This document shows positions 3,499-5,564 of a stretch of 5,564 nt of DNA, piece by piece. The translations under genes and the position numbers were made by a program. How positions within the stretch are numbered: position 1 is the stretch's first letter; each line of letters starts with the position of its first letter. Below the pieces are notes generated by a model. That model was not told where the DNA came from and did not search any database. It worked only from the letters and a program-made list of their open reading frames with translations. This DNA is from JBBAEA01 sp041656175. GTDB lineage: Bacteria; Myxococcota_A; Bradymonadia; UBA4248. The DNA is taken from assembly GCA_041656175.1 (NCBI GenBank), contig JBBAEA010000183.1:1-5564 (forward strand). The letters are read 5' to 3'.

Positions 3499-5343
3499 AT
3501 GAATTTAGAGCAAGCAATGGCGATGGTTAAAGAGGGGACAGAGGAGCTGTCGCGATTGAAGCGAAGATTGTTCTCGCAAGTGGGCAAGATTCCGTACTTG
3601 CCACAGACTACCTTCATCTTTCGTAAGGAATATGTCGGTTCTACAGGGGCCATAGCGGATTTTGAGCGCGGTCAAAAGATCTTAAACTACCTGCTCTACG
3701 AGGGCTGCATATCGGAGGGACAGGTGATATCGCCTAAAACGGCGACGATCACGCAGCTCAATCTAGTACACGATTTTAGCTACTTATCGCGACTTCATGA
3801 GCGTGATGTAGCGGAGCGGATTTTTGGCCAAAACCTTGAATCCAAGGCTTTGCGCGCCCATATCGCGCAGCAACGCATTATGACGGGAGGTACGATTCGC
3901 GCCGCGCGTATCGCCACCGCCCCTATTTATCCTCGCCGCATTATTAATTTAGGCGGTGGTTTTCACCATGCATACCCCGAGGCGGGTTACGCGTTTTGCG
4001 TCTTTAATGATGTTGCCATAGCCATAGCCCACTTGCGAAAACACGGTTTTGACAAGCCTATCCTTATAATCGACTTGGATCTGCACCAAGGTGACGGCAA
4101 TAAAAGTATATTTGCCAATGATCCCATGGTGACGACGTATTCTGTGCACGCCGAGGATTGGGAAAAGTCGCATTATCCCAACAATCACGACATTGCGCTT
4201 GGGCCAGGTATTGGCGATGAAGCGTATTTGCATGCCATTAAGTTAACTTTGCCAAATATTATTCAAAAGGTTAAGCCGTATTTGGTTTTTTATTTGGCTG
4301 GAGTCGATGTAGCCGAAGATGACGAGTTAGGCGACTGGCGTATTTCGCATGACGCTATTTTTGAGCGCGACGTTTTTGTGCACCAAGCCGTAGGTAAGCG
4401 CAGAATGGTGATCTTGACGGCAGGTGGCTACGGGCGTAACGCTTGGCGCCACTCTGCGCGGTTTTTTGCATACCTTTCGGCGGGGCTCAATAAACCCATC
4501 GCATCGGACAACCAGCGACTTTTTGAGAGCATCAGAAATTTATCGCGTGGGATGCAGGTACTCGATTTAACCTCGGAAGATGAAGGGGATGATGATTTTA
4601 ACTTTTTTGCGCAAACACACAGAAAAACAATACTCTTCGATTATTATTCGCAGTACGGCATAGAGTGCGCACTAGAGCGATTTGGGGTTTATCCGCATCT
4701 GCGAAATCTCGGTTTTTTGCACAACTTTTTGCACATGGATCTGGAACACCCCAACGGTCAGTGTTTGCGGCTCTACGGCGATGAAGAAAAGAAGATGCTG
4801 CTTATCGAAGTCGTACTTGACGAGAAGAAAGATGACGATGGGCACAAGCTATTGTGGATCGAATGGCTACTTCTGCAAAACCCCAGCATCGCAAGTACCA
4901 GCGATAGACTGCTGCTACCTGGTCAAACTCACCCTGGTTTGGGCTGTTTACACAAAATTATGGGTATGATCTTTATGATCTGCGAGCGCTTACACTTTGA
5001 TGGCGTGGGTTTTAACCCAGCTCACTACCATATTTGCTTTTTGGCCAAGGGTGAAGGTTGTTTCGAGAATCCAGAGGCCGAGGCGCAGTTTAGGGTGGCT
5101 CAGCGCTTGGTGGCAGGTATGGATATAGCACAGGCTAGCCACGCACTTTCACAAGGCATTGAACTCAACGATAAGGGGCAGATCTATAAGTGGGTGCCAT
5201 CGCGTATGATTATTCCGCGCTCGCAAGCTATGCGCAGTCATTTCCAAAGTCCCAAGTACCAACGCGAGGTTGAACGACTAGCCGCCATTGCTTTGAAGCA
5301 AATCGATAAACGTAGAACCAACAATTTTCGCCGTAAGCGATAG
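3499..5343 (+). CDS. Histone-deacetylase-superfamily protein with C-terminal extra domain
   Basis: A zinc hydrolase removing acetyl groups, with an unknown substrate (an acetylated protein, polyamine or similar). The deacetylase domain spans residues 32 to about 340 and keeps all active-site positions: GGGFHHA (152-158, paired His156/His157), DLDLHQGDGN (192-201, zinc ligands Asp194 and His196), AGVD (267-270, third ligand Asp270) and GGY (309-311, catalytic Tyr311). GFHHA, HQGDGN and AG-D resemble the class IV (HDAC11) and bacterial deacetylase branch. An acidic linker at 355-368 leads to a C-terminal region of about 230 residues containing LLWIEWLLLQNP (451-462), LPGQTHPGLG (473-482), a long helix (483-500) and NPAHYHICFL (506-515). 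The family is usually 300-400 residues, so this extension is unusual. The tail is basic (KRRTNNFRRKR). ATG 3499 follows a weak GAGAAGAG. It stands alone with its own promoter, and no acetylated partner is apparent nearby. Confidence 0.92.
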   Translation: MNLEQAMAMVKEGTEELSRLKRRLFSQVGKIPYLPQTTFIFRKEYVGSTGAIADFERGQKILNYLLYEGCISEGQVISPKTATITQLNLVHDFSYLSRLHERDVAERIFGQNLESKALRAHIAQQRIMTGGTIRAARIATAPIYPRRIINLGGGFHHAYPEAGYAFCVFNDVAIAIAHLRKHGFDKPILIIDLDLHQGDGNKSIFANDPMVTTYSVHAEDWEKSHYPNNHDIALGPGIGDEAYLHAIKLTLPNIIQKVKPYLVFYLAGVDVAEDDELGDWRISHDAIFERDVFVHQAVGKRRMVILTAGGYGRNAWRHSARFFAYLSAGLNKPIASDNQRLFESIRNLSRGMQVLDLTSEDEGDDDFNFFAQTHRKTILFDYYSQYGIECALERFGVYPHLRNLGFLHNFLHMDLEHPNGQCLRLYGDEEKKMLLIEVVLDEKKDDDGHKLLWIEWLLLQNPSIASTSDRLLLPGQTHPGLGCLHKIMGMIFMICERLHFDGVGFNPAHYHICFLAKGEGCFENPEAEAQFRVAQRLVAGMDIAQASHALSQGIELNDKGQIYKWVPSRMIIPRSQAMRSHFQSPKYQREVERLAAIALKQIDKRRTNNFRRKR

Positions 5344-5441
5344 TGCGGTCACAGCGTCATTGGGCTTCTATAGCGTTATTTTTCTTTCTCATTGCTGGCA
5401 TCCGAGTCGCTATTGCGGGCAAGATGGTGTCGTTAAATTGA
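5343..5441 (+). CDS. Doubtful 32-residue ORF with one hydrophobic segment
   Basis: A GTG at 5343-5345 shares its G with the TAG stop of the deacetylase gene and opens 32 codons ending in TGA at 5439-5441. The predicted peptide has a basic start (RSQRH) and a hydrophobic stretch (ASIALFFFLIAGI) that looks like a membrane segment or an interrupted signal peptide. No Shine-Dalgarno sequence is visible; translation would depend on coupling. It could be a small membrane peptide, the stub of a truncated gene, or chance. I lean toward chance or remnant. Confidence 0.2.
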   Translation: MRSQRHWASIALFFFLIAGIRVAIAGKMVSLN

Positions 5442-5465
5442 TAATTTTCAAGGCTATTTTTTTGT

Positions 5466-5525
5466 GGGGGAAGTCTCCCCCTACGTGTCAACCCCGCGCT
5501 GTGCGCGGGTTTGCCACTACCCCCT
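5466..5525 (-). repeat. 60-bp structured repeat, right inverted copy
   Basis: The inverted partner of 78-137. On the + strand its parts run stem B GGGGGA/TCCCCC (5466-5481), then stem A GTGTCAACCCCGCGC (5485-5499) pairing with 5503-5517, then TACCCCCT. The differences from the left copy are one base in each loop and one C/T in stem A. It lies about 120 bp after the deacetylase gene. The T-run before it (5457-5463) mirrors the A-run after the left copy, so similarity extends slightly past 60 bp. Confidence 0.85.
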
Positions 5526-5526
5526 C

Positions 5527-5562
5527 TGCGGGGACACCCCGCAACGCCCCGTCCAGTTTTTT
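5527..5562 (+). terminator. Weak terminator candidate at the window end
   Basis: TGCGGGG (5527-5533) and CCCCGCA (5537-5543) form a perfect 7-bp stem with a 3-nt loop; a T6 run (5557-5562) follows after 13 nt. That gap is longer than in standard Rho-independent terminators. No better terminator for the deacetylase gene is seen, and the stem adjoins the 60-bp repeat, so it may instead be part of a longer version of that repeat. Confidence 0.3.
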
Positions 5563-5564
5563 GC

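Noticed and set aside
3949..4233. Minus-strand ORF of 94 codons inside the deacetylase gene
   Set aside because: It is antisense to the conserved catalytic motifs of a clearly coding frame.

Overview
The window comes from a bacterium of medium G+C content with an outer membrane. Uridine kinase, a lipoprotein with a type II signal peptide and parvulin domain, and a tRNA-Asn gene without an encoded CCA all fit a Gram-negative. I cannot name the phylum from the sequence. A deltaproteobacterium-like lineage (myxobacteria and relatives) or a spirochaete are guesses only. No transposase, integrase, phage or plasmid gene is visible.

Layout from left to right. Positions 1-390 are gene-free and hold one copy of a structured 60-bp repeat (78-137), an inverted fragment of a second repeat family (198-225) and a good promoter (311-340). 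Positions 391-2794 are a four-gene operon on the + strand: udk (uridine kinase), a seven-helix membrane protein of unknown function, a two-helix small membrane protein, and a lipoprotein with a parvulin-type prolyl isomerase domain. The genes overlap by 8 and 4 nt and then lie 1 nt apart, so they are probably translationally coupled. Positions 2795-3297 are non-coding and crowded with repeats and hairpins: two copies of an approximately 97-bp element, one of them enlarged by exactly two extra 31-bp units, plus several terminator-like stems. Next comes tRNA-Asn(GUU) on the minus strand (3298-3371) with its own terminator and promoter. A + strand promoter starts directly beside it and drives a 614-residue histone-deacetylase-superfamily protein (3499-5343) with a large C-terminal region that may be an acetyltransferase-like fold. 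The last 220 bp contain a doubtful 32-codon ORF and a second, inverted copy of the 60-bp repeat.

How the parts work together: the udk operon ends convergently against the tRNA gene, and the terminators between them would keep the two transcription units apart. The tRNA and deacetylase genes share one divergent promoter region with back-to-back -35 boxes. Each of these two transcripts is predicted to begin with a short, strong hairpin.

The most notable non-gene signal is the 60-bp repeat. It bounds the whole window in inverted orientation, and all three differences between its two copies leave the predicted hairpins intact. This suggests a maintained structured element rather than neutral debris. 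The most notable protein signal is the deacetylase with its uncharacterised C-terminal half.
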